Shown here: positions 14,601-24,679 of the stretch, piece by piece
How positions within the stretch are numbered: position 1 is the stretch's first letter
How the letters are laid out: each line of letters opens with the position of its first letter
DNA from: Watersipora subatra
Lineage: Eukaryota > Bryozoa > Gymnolaemata > Cheilostomatida > Watersiporidae
Direction of reading: 5' to 3'
Length of the DNA stretch: 64,000 bases
NCBI RefSeq assembly: GCF_963576615.1
Contig: NC_088712.1
Location: 10,608,541-10,672,540, forward strand
The notes under the pieces: generated by a model
Databases searched by the model: none
What the model was told of the DNA's origin: nothing
What the model saw: the letters and a program-made list of their open reading frames with translations, nothing else
Made by a program: the position numbers and the translations under genes

Positions 14601-17600
14601 GACAAAATTTCACTGACTTTGATGGTGATAAGCTGCAATGGCTCCAATTATTTTCCTCTCACTCAGCCCCTAACTTCATCTCACCTGCTGGCACAGCTTT
14701 CCTTGAGTTTTTTTTATATTTTTTCCTACTGAATAAAATGTACGTATTTTTTGAGATGTTATAATAACAGAAACTAATGACTACTATGAGTCTACACGTG
14801 TCCAGCTGGGAGATATGCAATAGCAGACTAAATGAAATTTATTGATAAGTGCCGTTGTTGCTCGACTGAGGGAATTTATGGGACTTGACCTGCAAAAAAG
14901 GTTTGTGAAAACCTCAAAACAATGCAGCTTTGACGAGCAAATTTTTTTATAAATTTATATCAACACTGCAATGAAAAAGCTTTCTTATCATCTGCCTTCT
15001 CTTGATTGTCTGTCTCCTTATATATCTTTTCTAGATTGCCTGACTCCTTATATGTCTTCTCAGAAAATTAAGATTAGCAATTCTTTTCTAGTGGCTAGGT
15101 GGCCGGCTTTGACTGGCACGGCAGCATGTCAGTCTTTGTGATGCCAGCTCAGCTGCCGGCTTGTCCGGCATTTGTACTTCTGATTGGCTCAATCTCCTCA
15201 TCGTCGGGCACGATGAGGAGCCCTGTCGGGTAGAGATTACTCGAGCATTTCTCGGCCAGGCTTGGCTGACAGTCTTTTTTCATATGCCTGGCCCGTTGCG
15301 CGTCTCAATAATTTTTTTGGGTTTTGCCCAGTCACCCTTATTCATCACATTAATGTCATATATTGATCCATAGACTTGTAAAACTGGTTAAAAGCATTGA
15401 TACAACTAAAACAAATTTGCATTTGTAAATAATTGGAGATGAATTTTAACAGCTGACTTTATAAAACAAAACATTTACCACGCACATGCATATTTTATTG
15501 TAATATTGCAACTATTATGTGTTTAATCTAATAAAATTATAAGCTTACCTTGGAGATGAGTTTCGTTGAACTCGATTAATGAATAGTATAGATCTGTGTC
15601 ATGTAATTAGGTCACTAAAAGGTGGCTACTGCAAATAATTTTAATCCAGAAATTTATTTTCGTGCCTGTGTTGTACATACCATTTCACATTAAACTTACA
15701 GCTGACTGAATGAGGTTGAAAGTCCTTCATATGCACACAGTATTATAATAGTATGAAAATATTGCAATGAAAGTGTTGTTACCCTTTTAAAAATATTTTC
15801 ATAGTAACTGTTTGAGACAATTATAGCATTGCTATGAAATACCGCCTAGTCAGTGTTAAATGTATTATTGGCATATAGTGCTATGACAGACTCATATGCA
15901 TAACTCTGTTGATCAAACAGCGAACAACTTTAGAGGAGAAACCAAATGAACAATCTAAAGAACAGGTTTTACTTAAAACATCTTGAAGCACCCATAAACT
16001 CTCAACAAATTTTCAGTTGCCCTAAACTATCCATAATCAACCAGCCAAAAATCTAAAATTATGTCTTTACTTTCAGTATTCAGATTGCAAACTAAATATA
16101 AGTTTTATGGATATATTGTTGGCAAGCATATTTAAAACTAAATATTCTATCGTTATTGTTTAACAACTTCATCCACCTTACAATAACTTTTTGAAATAAG
16201 TTATTTGTGCATTTATTTATACTTAAACACTTACAGATGGAAGTAGTGAGATAATGCTAGAAGTTGTCTCCACTGATGGGTTTCTAATGGGAAAGCAGCC
16301 GGAGGTCCAACCTTCTAAACATCTTCCAAAGTCCCTCAAACTCCTTCACACAGTCTCTTTACCATCAGCTCCTTATTCAGCAAGAGTCTGGAACTCTCAA
16401 ATATTAACTGGAATGTATAATAAAGCAGTAGCTACTATTGACAACAACTACCAAGTAAAAGGCTCATTCATCACATTCAACAACTATCCTAAAGCAATGG
16501 AGGTCTACAAGGACAGACTATATACATTGGTTTTTGGGAAGCCTTGGACCATCTATGTACACGACCAGCAGGGAGAGCAAGTCACTTCCTGGAGTCACAA
16601 TGACTCTTGCTCCGCCTTCTCAGGACTAGCCATCACTTGTAATAAAGTAGTTGCTCCAGACAGAAAGAACAAGCTTCTCATCATTTACTCACTGGCAGGC
16701 AATAAACTCAAAGACATTTATTGTCCTCAGCTTAGCCAAAAAGATGTATCGCTATGTGTTTCAGGATCAAACAAAGTTGTTGTGTCTAACTACGGCTCAT
16801 CTCAAGTCTGTTTGGTAGACATCACTCAAGGTCAGCTGCTTTGGACTTGTAAAGTTGTGCGTTATCCACTAGGAGTAGCATGCCATGGTGAGAAATATGT
16901 CCTGGTGGCAGCATATGAAAGCAGCGCCGTGAGAATCCTGGATAGCTCAACTGGTTAGTTTACTTATAAATGATATACAGAATATGTGTGAGCAGTTGTG
17001 GTGACAAATATGCTGTACAATCTAGTAATTGATATATATATATACTAGTAGATACATAGTGTTGATGTAAACCCATGTAATGCTACCCTGACTACTTCTC
17101 ATAGTGATATTAAACACTATACATATTAATAGAGATCTCTTATAGTCTACTTGCTATAGACTTAGTATTAGCTCATGATTCGGAGTAACTGTATGATTCT
17201 CACTATTCCTTATTTACTGGCCAATTATTTTAGATTTGCCTTTAAACTCGGTAACCTATCACCGATCAACCGAATATCATAAATTTTATTGTTATCTTAT
17301 CCTGTGTTAGCCCAATATCTCAAAGTTGTACACACAGCTATCATTATAGTCTAAACGTATTGAGGGTGATAACTTTCATAAATATTATTAACGAAAATTA
17401 ACTAAAAAATGAGTCGAACAAAATGTATATGAAGTTAAATAATTCAGCAAAACAATCTCGGATCACTTTACTATCATTTATATCCCTCTGAGTCCTTATG
17501 TCCCCCTCAGAGGACAGTCATAAACTATACAGTATCATCAACAAAAATGAATTATAGAAACTAAGAACCAGATTTCCTATTTAAGGGACAAATTGTGAGT

Positions 17601-20600
17601 TGTTATCTCACAATTTTATATTTGCTACCTCCTTCAGTAAAGAACTACAACAAAAACAAAATGGCTGCTTCCTGTTCTGATCCATGTGCTTCAACTTCTT
17701 CAGGTAAATTCTTCAATTAATTAAGTTTTTCTATTGTTTAAAAAGTTTTGATTAGTTATTGTTGTTGTGAACATATTCCTCTATCACAAGCTCATAAAAG
17801 CTTTTCAAAAACGTTTTTGCTACTGTTTTTATTGAAAATAATTTTTCAATGTCCCTCACAAGGGACATTGGGTTTTGATGCCTATGAATTAGATCAACTA
17901 TAAATTTAAAGTTATGGTGAATATTTCTTTCTAATAGCTTTTTCATCTTATTTAATGGTTTTTATTTTATGCTAGCTAAAAAGTCTTTCACATTACCACT
18001 CAATATTTTGATGAATAGCTATAATTAAAAATACTGAAATAAAATAAATTTCGATTATCTTTACTATTAGGATTAATGTTAAACCTGAAGCATTTTTGTT
18101 TTTATTCATTTTAGGACTACCAAGGAAAAGACCATCAGGAAATTTAACTGACATTGATGCCATTAATGTATTAGAACGACTTGACAACTCTGACCTAGAC
18201 TTATGTTCAGATGACAGTGATGCAGATGTAGATTATGACCCTAGCAGTGCATCCCTATTGAATCATTCCGAAGAATCAGATGATGATGTTGAGCCACCAC
18301 CATCAAAAAGGAGCAAAAAACTTCAAAAAAAAACATTTCCGCAAAAGTGATAGCTTTGTCAGCAAGTTCAAAGTATTACATCAAACTGCTGAGATGGATG
18401 ATTGTGAAAACCCAGTAGAAGCCATTGGCAAGTATTTTTGTAATAAAACATTTGAGTCAATGGCGGATTTAACCAATTGCTATCATACTCAGCATTCAGG
18501 TAAATCTCTGAGGGTGATGCCGGCTGAGATCAAAACATTTTTTGGGATCGGCTTGGTAATCGGATGCATCGGCATGAAGCGGCTCAGGATGTATTGGGAA
18601 AAGAAAACCAAAGTGCCTATTGTTGCAAATGCGATCACTAAAAATAGTTTTTTAAGATACGGAACAACTTGAAAGTTGTAGATAATGTGCTCATAAGTGA
18701 AAAAGCTAAAAAAGAGAACACGTTGTGGAAAGTTACACCATTAGTGGAGCATATCAGAAAGATCTGCACTGAATTATCACGAGAAAGTTTCTTAAGCATT
18801 GACGAGCAGATGATTTCGTTCACAGGCAGGTGTCCCGCACGGCAGTATGTTCCAAGGAAACCAAACCCCACAGGTTTAAAAGCTTTGTTTTGGCGGGTTC
18901 AAGTGGACTAGTTTATGATTTTGAAATTTATAAAGGAGAAGGAACATTTGCTAAATTCAAGTTAAAGGATGGATCAGGAGGGCAAGGAATAGGAGCGGTG
19001 CTTCATTTAACAAACGATTTAGGGCCGGGCAAGCATGTGTTCCGTGACAGGTTTTTTACAACAATTTCACTGATTGAGCATTTAGCTAAGCGAAGTATCT
19101 CTCTTACTGGAACGATAAGTGCTAAATATGTGCCAGTGCAGTTCTCTTCTGACAAGGTCATGAAATCAAAAGGAACGGGTACAATGGAGCAATTTGTTAC
19201 AGTGAGTAGGGGGAATGAACCAATTAGCATCGTAAAATGGTTCGACACAAAAAGCATTTTAACGGCGTCTTCTTTGCATGGATTGCATCCTGTTGAAGAT
19301 TGTAAAAGATGGTTTAAGCAAAAAAAGCAATTCATTACTGTACCCAGACCAGCGGTTTTTCAAAAATACAATTTATCGATGGGTGGTGTTGATCTTTGTG
19401 ACCAAGCCATTTCTTACCACAGAGTAACAGCAAGATCAAAACGATGGCCCATTCGCGTGATAAATCCTCTTCTAGACTTAGCAGTTAACAACTGCTGGCT
19501 TACCTAGAGACAATCCAACTCGTCAAACAAACTCATGCAGTTATTTGACTATCGTTTCATTTTGGGAGAACAAATAATAGCATCAGCAGCAAAGGAAGCT
19601 GATAGTGATTACACGATAGATGACGAGCTACAAACTACCAGAAAATAGTTCCACTTCCAATGGCGTACAATCGGGAAAAGGGAGCAAAACATTTGCCAGA
19701 AGCGGTGAAACTGAATAATAGTGCTCGTTGTAGACGAGAAGGTTGCTTGAACAAAACTAGCATACGCTGCACAAAATGCAATGTTTTTTGTGTATCAATG
19801 CAAGCAGAAATTGCTTCATGTTATTTGATAAAAGTACCTGCTAGCTTTGCTTACAATTCTAAATGGTTGATTGCTGCTTTAGGCCTTTATGCTTAGTTTT
19901 AATGTTGCATCTATAACAAGTGTTTTAGACCACTTTTATAGTCACCGAGTTCCAGTGTCCTCTACAGGGGACAGTCAGTAGTGCTGCCGATAATATACAT
20001 TTAGAAAGAAAACTTGGTTTTATGTGGTATTCTGTCCAATTTTGTCATAGAAACATAATTGCAAGTTTAAAATATACGCTCAAAATCTGTTGGGTCTCAA
20101 AGGGATATTATGATAGTAAAGAAGATGTTGGTCATCAAATGTTTCCATACACAATATAAATAAAATTTAAAACATTCTTATCCACTTTCTTTGTCTAGTT
20201 TTAGTAAAATGTGAACTTATATTTTAAGACTGCTTTGCGTGTCAGTTAGTTGAAGTAAGAATAAAATTAGCGCCTAAGCTTCTACTTATAAGATACATAC
20301 TTTTTTATAAACCAATTCACATTAATTCTGAACAAATCTCATATAATTACTTATTAGCCTTTGACCGTGAACCTTGAACTGCAGGCTACACAGGTAATTT
20401 ATATCTGGATGTTATTTTTAATCTGCTATTGACTCTTTTTTATAGCTGGTATTTGGCATCTTGCCAACATTTCTATGACTGTCAGAGACAACATAATATT
20501 TGTAATTAGTGGTCTGCAACATGTTCATAACCCAATCAGCTGGTAGTTAGCTTATTTGTATTAAGCATGCCGGGCTCTTGAAAGGCAGCCTGTCAAGTGA

Positions 20601-21215
20601 AGATAGACTTGCTCTAGTAGTAATTAGGCTAGCGCTGCACTCTCAGCTTAGTGTAAACATAACTCAATAAGTTGGAACATAGCTGGAGAGTGATGCGGTT
20701 GAAGTCTGAAGGTTGTTATGAATAAAAACTTAATATTATTTTCTCACAAAAAGCAACACAATAATAAATAAAACCTTGTCAAAGTTTTTCTACAAAATGG
20801 AATGACGTTATAGCCTTACAATTTTATGGTATTTTCATGACAAATATTTCACACGGCCTTCCAAGAAACAACTAAATAATTAGCTGTTGCGTAGTTCTAT
20901 GCCAGTTCAGTGATGGATGAGTCTATGCGAGGGGAGGATTACTCTGACATTACCTATTTTTCGGAAAAACTGAAGAATACAGTGTAAACCTTTAGACAAG
21001 TTTGATTAAATTACATGTATATTAAAGAGAGTTAAACTCAGGAATTTGATGTAACTGTTGAATATACTTATTATATTGTAGGTGAGGTAGTCTCAAAGCT
21101 GACAGACAGCGCTATTGAGAGTGATCGGGTGTTTGCCATGGACATCTCTGGAGACAGACTAATTGTAGCTAACTACTATAGACAGAACATAGCAGTCTTC
21201 CAGCTACAACCATAG
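5472..21215 (+). CDS. TRIM-like B-box/coiled-coil/beta-propeller protein, multi-exon
   Basis: The visible exons are 5472-5631, 6790-6982, 8305-8501, 9333-9539, 10956-11064, 12292-12344, 16237-16953 and 21082-21215, about 590 codons ending in TAG. Most junctions have GT/AG sites and matching phases. The order is B-box 1, B-box 2, about 190 residues of coiled coil, then about 280 residues of beta-strand repeats resembling an NHL/WD-type propeller. TRIM proteins of this plan are usually E3 ubiquitin ligases or RNA/innate-immunity regulators, but a RING (the E3 module) is not seen here. The first visible exon opens in phase 2 with a segment like the linker after a RING, so upstream exons are probably missing from this model. 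Exon 12292-12344 ends in phase 0 while the propeller exon wants phase 1, so either a small exon between them is unseen or the acceptor at 16249-16250 is used. All the transposons inside the gene sit in introns. Confidence 0.8.
6790..6982 (+). CDS. Exon: B-box type 2 zinc finger
   Basis: The acceptor is GCATTTTAG and the donor is G|GTAGGT. It encodes FHREYHEEIGKDHPTI and then the B-box 2 series CADH, CDKC, CIEC and a late FC that continues into KFH in the next exon. The position usually held by the first of the last two His residues appears to be Cys. The intron splits the last Gly codon (phase 1). Confidence 0.85.
7467..8135 (-). mobile_element. piggyBac-derived MITE (internally deleted), intronic
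   Basis: The left end is TTAA followed by CCCTTTCACTGCC. The right end is the inverted GGCAGCGAAAGGG followed by TTTA. That gives 13-bp TIRs with one mismatch and a TTAA-type target, one copy decayed, as in piggyBac elements. Minus-strand translation inside gives a patchy acidic segment (DDVIANSDLDFGNYTDN, then SDSDSGES), like a piggyBac transposase N-terminus, but no catalytic core. It is about 670 bp. A diverged plus-strand relative lies at 58,041-58,665. Confidence 0.75.
8305..8501 (+). CDS. Exon: end of B-box 2 and start of coiled coil
   Basis: A long T-tract precedes the CAG acceptor. The exon completes the split Gly codon, then KFHQL closes the B-box, followed by a charged heptad-rich helix (LEDLVDQLSDEINKLKKG). 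The donor is CAG|GTTGTA. The first in-frame ATG (8322) is internal and is not the start. Confidence 0.8.
9333..9539 (+). CDS. Exon: coiled coil
   Basis: The acceptor CTTTTAAG (9331-9332) is the only nearby AG that keeps phase 0 with the preceding exon. The product is helical and charged (LINLLKIKALESKYKQLEAE), ending RAKHAHQ with donor CAG|GTATAT. The start could shift slightly if another AG is used. Confidence 0.75.
9617..10170 (-). pseudogene. Mariner-family transposase relic
   Basis: Minus-strand translation in mixed frames gives the mariner C-terminus WNKCIEMQAAYVEK followed by a stop at 9617-9619. Upstream come PHTAKVTPDKFASINWRSL, matching the DNA(R)PHTA block just after the second catalytic Asp, and SVNSSTYFEVLHHF, matching the 'IN..YYCE.L' block. 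Several stops and frame changes separate the blocks, and the N-terminal helix-turn-helix region and both ends are not visible. It is a dead 3' half of a Tc1/mariner element in an intron of the TRIM-like gene. Confidence 0.75.
10956..11064 (+). CDS. Exon: C-terminal part of coiled coil
   Basis: The acceptor is CATTGCAG and the donor is AAAA|GTAAGT, near-perfect consensus. It encodes CDLVSSYTDTKNEIQRLIDE and further helix, and leaves one base in the last codon (phase 1). The preceding intron (9540-10955) also holds the mariner relic and a CA-rich low-complexity patch (about 10,700-10,805). Confidence 0.8.
12292..12344 (+). CDS. Short exon: helix linker before propeller
   Basis: 53 bp between acceptor GTGTTAG and donor ACG|GTAAAA. 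With the carried-over base it reads SNLIAKMLEDENRQKLIT. It joins the exon before it in phase but not the next recognised exon, which suggests a missing microexon or an alternative acceptor downstream. Confidence 0.65.
13388..13460 (+). repeat. About 70-bp dispersed motif, partner at 29,393-29,460
   Basis: Both loci share CCTGTATTCACTGGTTGC, then GGCTAATG, TAGGCG, CTAGTTATGAA and ACCT blocks in order. The conservation is high for an otherwise diverged region, suggesting a short interspersed element or its conserved core. Confidence 0.6.
15194..15220. other. Perfect 10-bp-stem hairpin in a GC-rich patch
   Basis: Arms CTCCTCATCG (15,194-15,203) and CGATGAGGAG (15,211-15,220) are exact reverse complements around the loop TCGGGCA. 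The surrounding 15,090-15,310 is unusually GC-rich for this window and may be a decayed foldback or other short element. No function is assigned. Confidence 0.7.
16237..16953 (+). CDS. Exon: beta-propeller (NHL/WD-like) domain
   Basis: The acceptor is CTTACAG (phase 1) and the donor is G|GTTAGT (phase 1). This 717-bp exon has no stop and encodes most of the propeller: repeated hydrophobic strand pairs such as KLLIIYSLAGNKLKDIYC, NKVVVSNYGSSQVCLVDI and EKYVLVAAYESSAVRILDSS, each like one blade (recall of value, strand, strand, tag). It resembles the C-terminal propellers of invertebrate TRIM56/TRIM2/3-type proteins, which bind protein or RNA partners. The sequence alone does not say which. Most of the domain in one large exon followed by a short last exon is typical of this family. 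Confidence 0.8.
17466..17495 (+). repeat. Left TIR of the piggyBac element
   Basis: Pairs with 20,092-20,121 in inverted orientation. The 12-bp CTTTACTATCAT is identical at both ends. Confidence 0.75.
17499..17516. repeat. Palindromic box TGTCC...GGACA, 5' subterminal
   Basis: TGTCC and GGACA arms around CCCTCAGA. The same type of box with slightly different spacing is found at 17,848-17,869 and 19,956-19,973, so these are probably subterminal repeats or transposase-binding sites. Confidence 0.55.
17661..19844 (+). pseudogene. piggyBac transposase (PGBD4-like), frameshifted
   Basis: Exon 1 (17,661-17,703) starts ATG and encodes MAASCSDPCASTSS. Its donor is G|GTAAAT, and exon 2 starts at 18,115 after TTCATTTTAG, joining in phase. 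Exon 2 gives LPRKRPSGNLTDIDAINVLE and an acidic stretch. Then come the transposase core with SIDEQMISFTGR (first catalytic Asp), RDRFFTT (second), NLSMGGVDLCDQ (third, GGVD) and a Cys-rich C-terminus (CRREGC, CTKC). The frame breaks at the A9 run near 18,330 (one base extra), T6 near 18,650 (one short), A4 near 18,875 (one short), around 19,500-19,530 (TAG plus a local compensated shift), A4 near 19,647 (one short) and T6 near 19,790 (one short). The natural end is probably TAG at 19,842-19,844. It is inactive as read, and the breaks sit mostly in homopolymers. Confidence 0.88.
17848..17869. repeat. Perfect palindrome in the piggyBac intron
   Basis: Arms AATGTCCCT and AGGGACATT are exact reverse complements around CACA. 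It lies between the two transposase exons. Confidence 0.7.
19956..19973. repeat. Palindromic box TGTCC...GGACA, 3' subterminal
   Basis: TGTCC and GGACA arms around TCTACAGG, followed by GTCA as at the 5' box (17,517-17,520). It mirrors the 5' box near the other end of the element. Confidence 0.55.
20092..20121 (-). repeat. Right TIR of the piggyBac element
   Basis: The reverse complement matches 17,466-17,495, with CTTTACTATCAT identical. Confidence 0.75.
20122..21081. other. Remainder of the last intron of the TRIM-like gene
   Basis: AT-rich sequence without recognisable exons or repeats, ending in the acceptor TTATATTGTAG at 21,081. Confidence 0.6.
21082..21215 (+). CDS. Last exon: final propeller blade and stop
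   Basis: Joins 16,953 in phase 1 to make Gly, then EVVSKLTDSAIESDRVFAMD and DRLIVANYYRQNIAVFQLQP before TAG at 21,213-21,215. The last strand pair would close the propeller. Confidence 0.85.
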
Positions 21216-21790
21216 CTGCTGCTTCATCAGTCTGAGTCCCTGCCTTCTCTTTCTTGTGATGAACTAACAGATTTGCTATAAAAATTAATAGAGATGAATC
21301 AATGTTGGAAAGATGGTTCGAATGTACATGTAGATGCAGTTGGCCACTTTATGCTCTGTAATTTGCTACACAACAATGATTAAAAAGCTTGTCTTGAATA
21401 GCTGTCTCTCCACTAACTTTGCTGCTTGTGATTCTGAATGGTTCATGGAAAAAATTAGCATTTTATATGATTTTCGCTTTTATGAATTGAAAAGTTAAAT
21501 AGTTTTGACATTCTAATCAATACTAATGTATTTTTTTCTATAAGAACAATTATCAAATATTATTAACAGTAGATAACTTATAAAATAATATTTCCTGTTG
21601 AACAACTGATTGGGAATAAGGGTTGGGGGCTTTAAGAAAAGCTGATATACTATCGATATTGGTAGGCCTACACAAGGTTATAAAATATGTTGTATTCTGA
21701 TTGGTATTTCTGTACCTTTGTCATCAGTAACAGGTTTTCATTCTTCATTAATACTTTTTACTCTTTCAAAGCTCATCATTTTTTATACTT

Positions 21791-21833
21791 AATAAATTGA
21801 AGATATAATTACCTTATTGCTTTATATAATAAA
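21791..21833 (+). terminator. Candidate polyadenylation signals
   Basis: AATAAA at 21,791-21,796 and again at 21,828-21,833, about 580-620 bp after the stop of the TRIM-like gene. This is a plausible 3' UTR length, unproven. Confidence 0.45.
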
Positions 21834-22777
21834 TCCATTTCCATATTACTGGTTCCAACAATGAACTTAATACAACATGCACTTGGGTAGTCTACATGTT
21901 CTTGTTATACGACTTTTTTGCCTTATGATATGGAACACAATGTTTTTAGTTTCATTCGTACTAAATACACTAAATACATACATTTTAGTATGCGCATACA
22001 TAATTAAAAATTTTTGAAGTTTTTTATCAGGGTATGTTTCCATTAAATACTTGCTACGGATTCCCCTCTATGCGACATTTTCACCTGAGAATGGCAAAAA
22101 TAGAACCAATTAAAATCATATAGAGAAGGCCCACTTTATTAGATTAATTAAGAAAGAATATGGAGAAGCTCCTAATATTCCATTTATACCTGTTTAACAC
22201 AGCAGTCAGTAGTCTGTGTATATTATCTTGACTCATATGTACAGCTGGTTTTCATCAAAAGTTTCAAATCCTTGAAATATGTTTAAATTGTCTACAGCTG
22301 CACCAAAAGGATTAATATCAAATGATCCCATCATAGAGTATCACCTAACATTTCAGATGAAGCCTTGCTTCTGACTGCGTGCCAAGTTTCGACTGCGTTT
22401 CGCTTCAGTGTTCTCAGGTGTACTCAAATTATTAATAAGATTATACTAGAAATTCCCCTGTCAGCCCACCACCAAAGTGACATTGGAAAAAGAAAGGGTG
22501 CTTATGATTGAGAAATGCAATATTAACAGTCAAATGACACTGCAGTGCAATAGGATAACTGCAATGGTTTGTGTGGTGCAGAGCGATTGTTTGTTTTAAT
22601 GACCAAACAATCGCTACGCTCGTGTTTGGTCGTTGGAACAATTATGTACCATACTATAAAACCTCATGTAGGTAAGAGCTTTTAAATAAATGTGCTCTCT
22701 CAATAATCAGTTCTGGAAAACATTGTTACCGAAGCATATTGACTGATTATACCCAATAATAACACTTTTCAGTCTAG
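21834..22777. other. Intergenic stretch with one strong hairpin
   Basis: No gene was recognised. A perfect 11-bp stem, GCGATTGTTTG (22,583-22,593) with CAAACAATCGC (22,604-22,614), lies here. Confidence 0.5.
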
Positions 22778-23279
22778 ACCATAGACCTATTAACTATACT
22801 AGACTGGGCAATGCGAAGCCACGGTGTCCTACATAAATAGCCACATTCTTCGCGACGTAACGTCAACGCTTTGTTCACTTGCAGCTGGTCAGGCAAGTGA
22901 GTCATCATCGTTTACATTAAACGAATGACAGAGACAGCTTTGTTGCTACATGTAATTTGACATAACTACTAAAGTACACAAGATATTGGTTTAAAATTTT
23001 AGATGCAAAGCTTATACACTATGCATTTCCTACCCTGCAAATTTGTAAACATAAAATTGAATATTTCATATGTAAAGTGCCAGTAAAAATGTATATTGAT
23101 CTATTAAAAAAATATTGCAAAATTATCAATGTTGCCCTATGCTATGGGCTAACATGTCCGATAGCTAGGTGTACAAATTGATTTCAAAGGCATACACACT
23201 GGTACATCGTACACTGATCGCAGTTGCCATGAACATAAATGTTGGGTCTTAGGTGTTATGCAAACAGCATCAGAAAAAT
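22778..23279 (+). repeat. Left long TIR of the P/THAP9-like element
   Basis: Pairs with 25,755-26,266 with scattered mismatches and small indels. The outer 34 bp are identical. Confidence 0.85.
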
Positions 23280-23449
23280 CGTAGAAAACAAACGACAAAT
23301 GGTACACTTTCCTAGACATATTGTGACAGGCTACACATGACTAAAGACGACCAGTCGGCTCTAGCTTTGATCTAAGATTACTCTTGTCAGCTGCTACCTT
23401 TGTAATCTCATAGTGAATTCTAATTCTGACATATCTGGATGTGATAGTT

Positions 23450-23812
23450 TTAATTAACGCTGCTGCTGTGACTTGAGCATAGAAATTCCTGATGCAAATT
23501 GCTTTGTAAAACCAATAAAAGAGTCTTCGTGACTACCAGTTTGTGTATGTCGGCAGTGATTCCTTGTAAGTTGACACACTGCCACATGATCTGTTCTGAG
23601 CCTAGACATATCTTTGTGATGACAGGATGAGGTGTAAACAGACCACCTCCATATTTTACACTGATTAGTATCGCATCATCTCTGGTGCGTAAATCTGGAC
23701 AGAAGGCTATAAAGCTGGTGCAATCATTGCAGTTGAGTTTTAAGCTCCGTACCACATAACCTGCTAAATAAATATCATATGTTAATATTATTATAAAAAG
23801 TGTATGTATCAA
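23450..23812 (-). pseudogene. P-element/THAP9-like transposase C-terminal fragment
   Basis: The open frame contains YLAGYVVRSLKLNCNDC, followed by DDAILISVKYGGGLFTPHPV and ITKICLGSEQ. This is the order typical of the C-terminal block of P-element and THAP9 transposases: 'AGYVVR.L', a C-x2-C pair, then a 'GGL..P...V..I' motif. The block helps form the insertion/GTP-binding part of the fold and carries no catalytic triad itself. It lies inside the TIR pair. The apparent start is internal, so this is a fragment. Confidence 0.7.
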
Positions 23813-24679
23813 CCGTAAAATAAATTTACCTACATCTCACTGATTTGCTGCAGTATTATTTCAAGCCACTCTGCTACCTGTATATCTGTTCTATACACTA
23901 ACAATAAGTGAAAGTAGCTAATACCAAAATACATGTACATACCTAAATCATGTACCACAATATGGGCAGTCATGCAGTTTAGCACATTCAGCAAGGCTAC
24001 AATGTGTGCCAGATCTCTTGTTTTGTAGAAAATTTGGAGGAATTGGTTGTATTTACCTACCGATGTACTCCACTATGTCCGAGACAGATTTTGACAGATC
24101 AATTTCCAGCCGTTCGCTTGATTCCAAATAATCATGGAAGTTATCGTCACTTTCTACATGAATTTTTCTTCATTTAGATGAGAGAAGTAGGGAGCAGGAG
24201 CCATCTGAGCTGTCACAATCAAGACAGTTAGCACTCTGCTAGGTGTGATGTATGTTTTCACTAGTCGAGCTTTCAGTGTATATTTGAAGCTACAGACATC
24301 TGGATTATTGTTGAAACCTCCCTTGGCCCGAATCTTTGAGGGCAGTGTTTCTATATGCTTCTGTCCAAGCTTGTACAGAAGTAGATACTTGGCCTCGCTA
24401 AATGTTTGAAAAATTAAATTCCCTATTCCAAGGTACGAGGTATGCTTATGTAGAGGGCCGGGAATGATCTCTTCAGATTGCTTGGCGGCTGTTGGCTCTT
24501 CATAGCAAAGTGAAGGTTCCAGGACTGGCTCATCTCGGTCTGGTGGAGATGATTTAGATAGTGTTGGTCGGCATAACAGTCAGCTATGCTTTAGTTGAGT
24601 CGGTTGTAAATATTTTGGCAGAGAATCAAACACCCTTGGTACAGCAGTAGGCTTTAGTATGGCAGCCATCGTCAGACCA

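Larger units (their letters stand above)
12345..16236. other. Long intron of the TRIM-like gene
   Basis: Contents: a dispersed motif at 13,388-13,460, a short approximate duplication near 15,000-15,060 (TGATTGTCTGTCTCC / AGATTGCCTGACTCC), a locally GC-rich patch with a perfect hairpin (15,194-15,220), and otherwise AT-rich sequence. The frames at 12,898-13,134 and 15,161-15,373 show no recognisable domain or good splice context. Confidence 0.5.
17466..20121 (+). mobile_element. piggyBac element, nearly full-length, in last intron of the TRIM-like gene
   Basis: Inverted ends were found by comparing the flanks. 17,466-17,495 begins CTTTACTATCAT and continues with ATATCCCTCTGAG. The reverse complement of 20,092-20,121 begins CTTTACTATCAT and continues with ATATCCCTTTGAG, about 26 of 30 positions with one gap. 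The CCCT core suits piggyBac termini, but no clean TTAA is seen beside it (ATAT flanks both CCCT cores), and the match extends outward, so the exact end and target duplication are uncertain. The interior encodes a two-exon transposase, now broken. Length is about 2.66 kb. Confidence 0.8.

Noticed and set aside
19003..19335. 110-codon minus-strand frame
   Set aside because: It lies antisense to the piggyBac transposase core.
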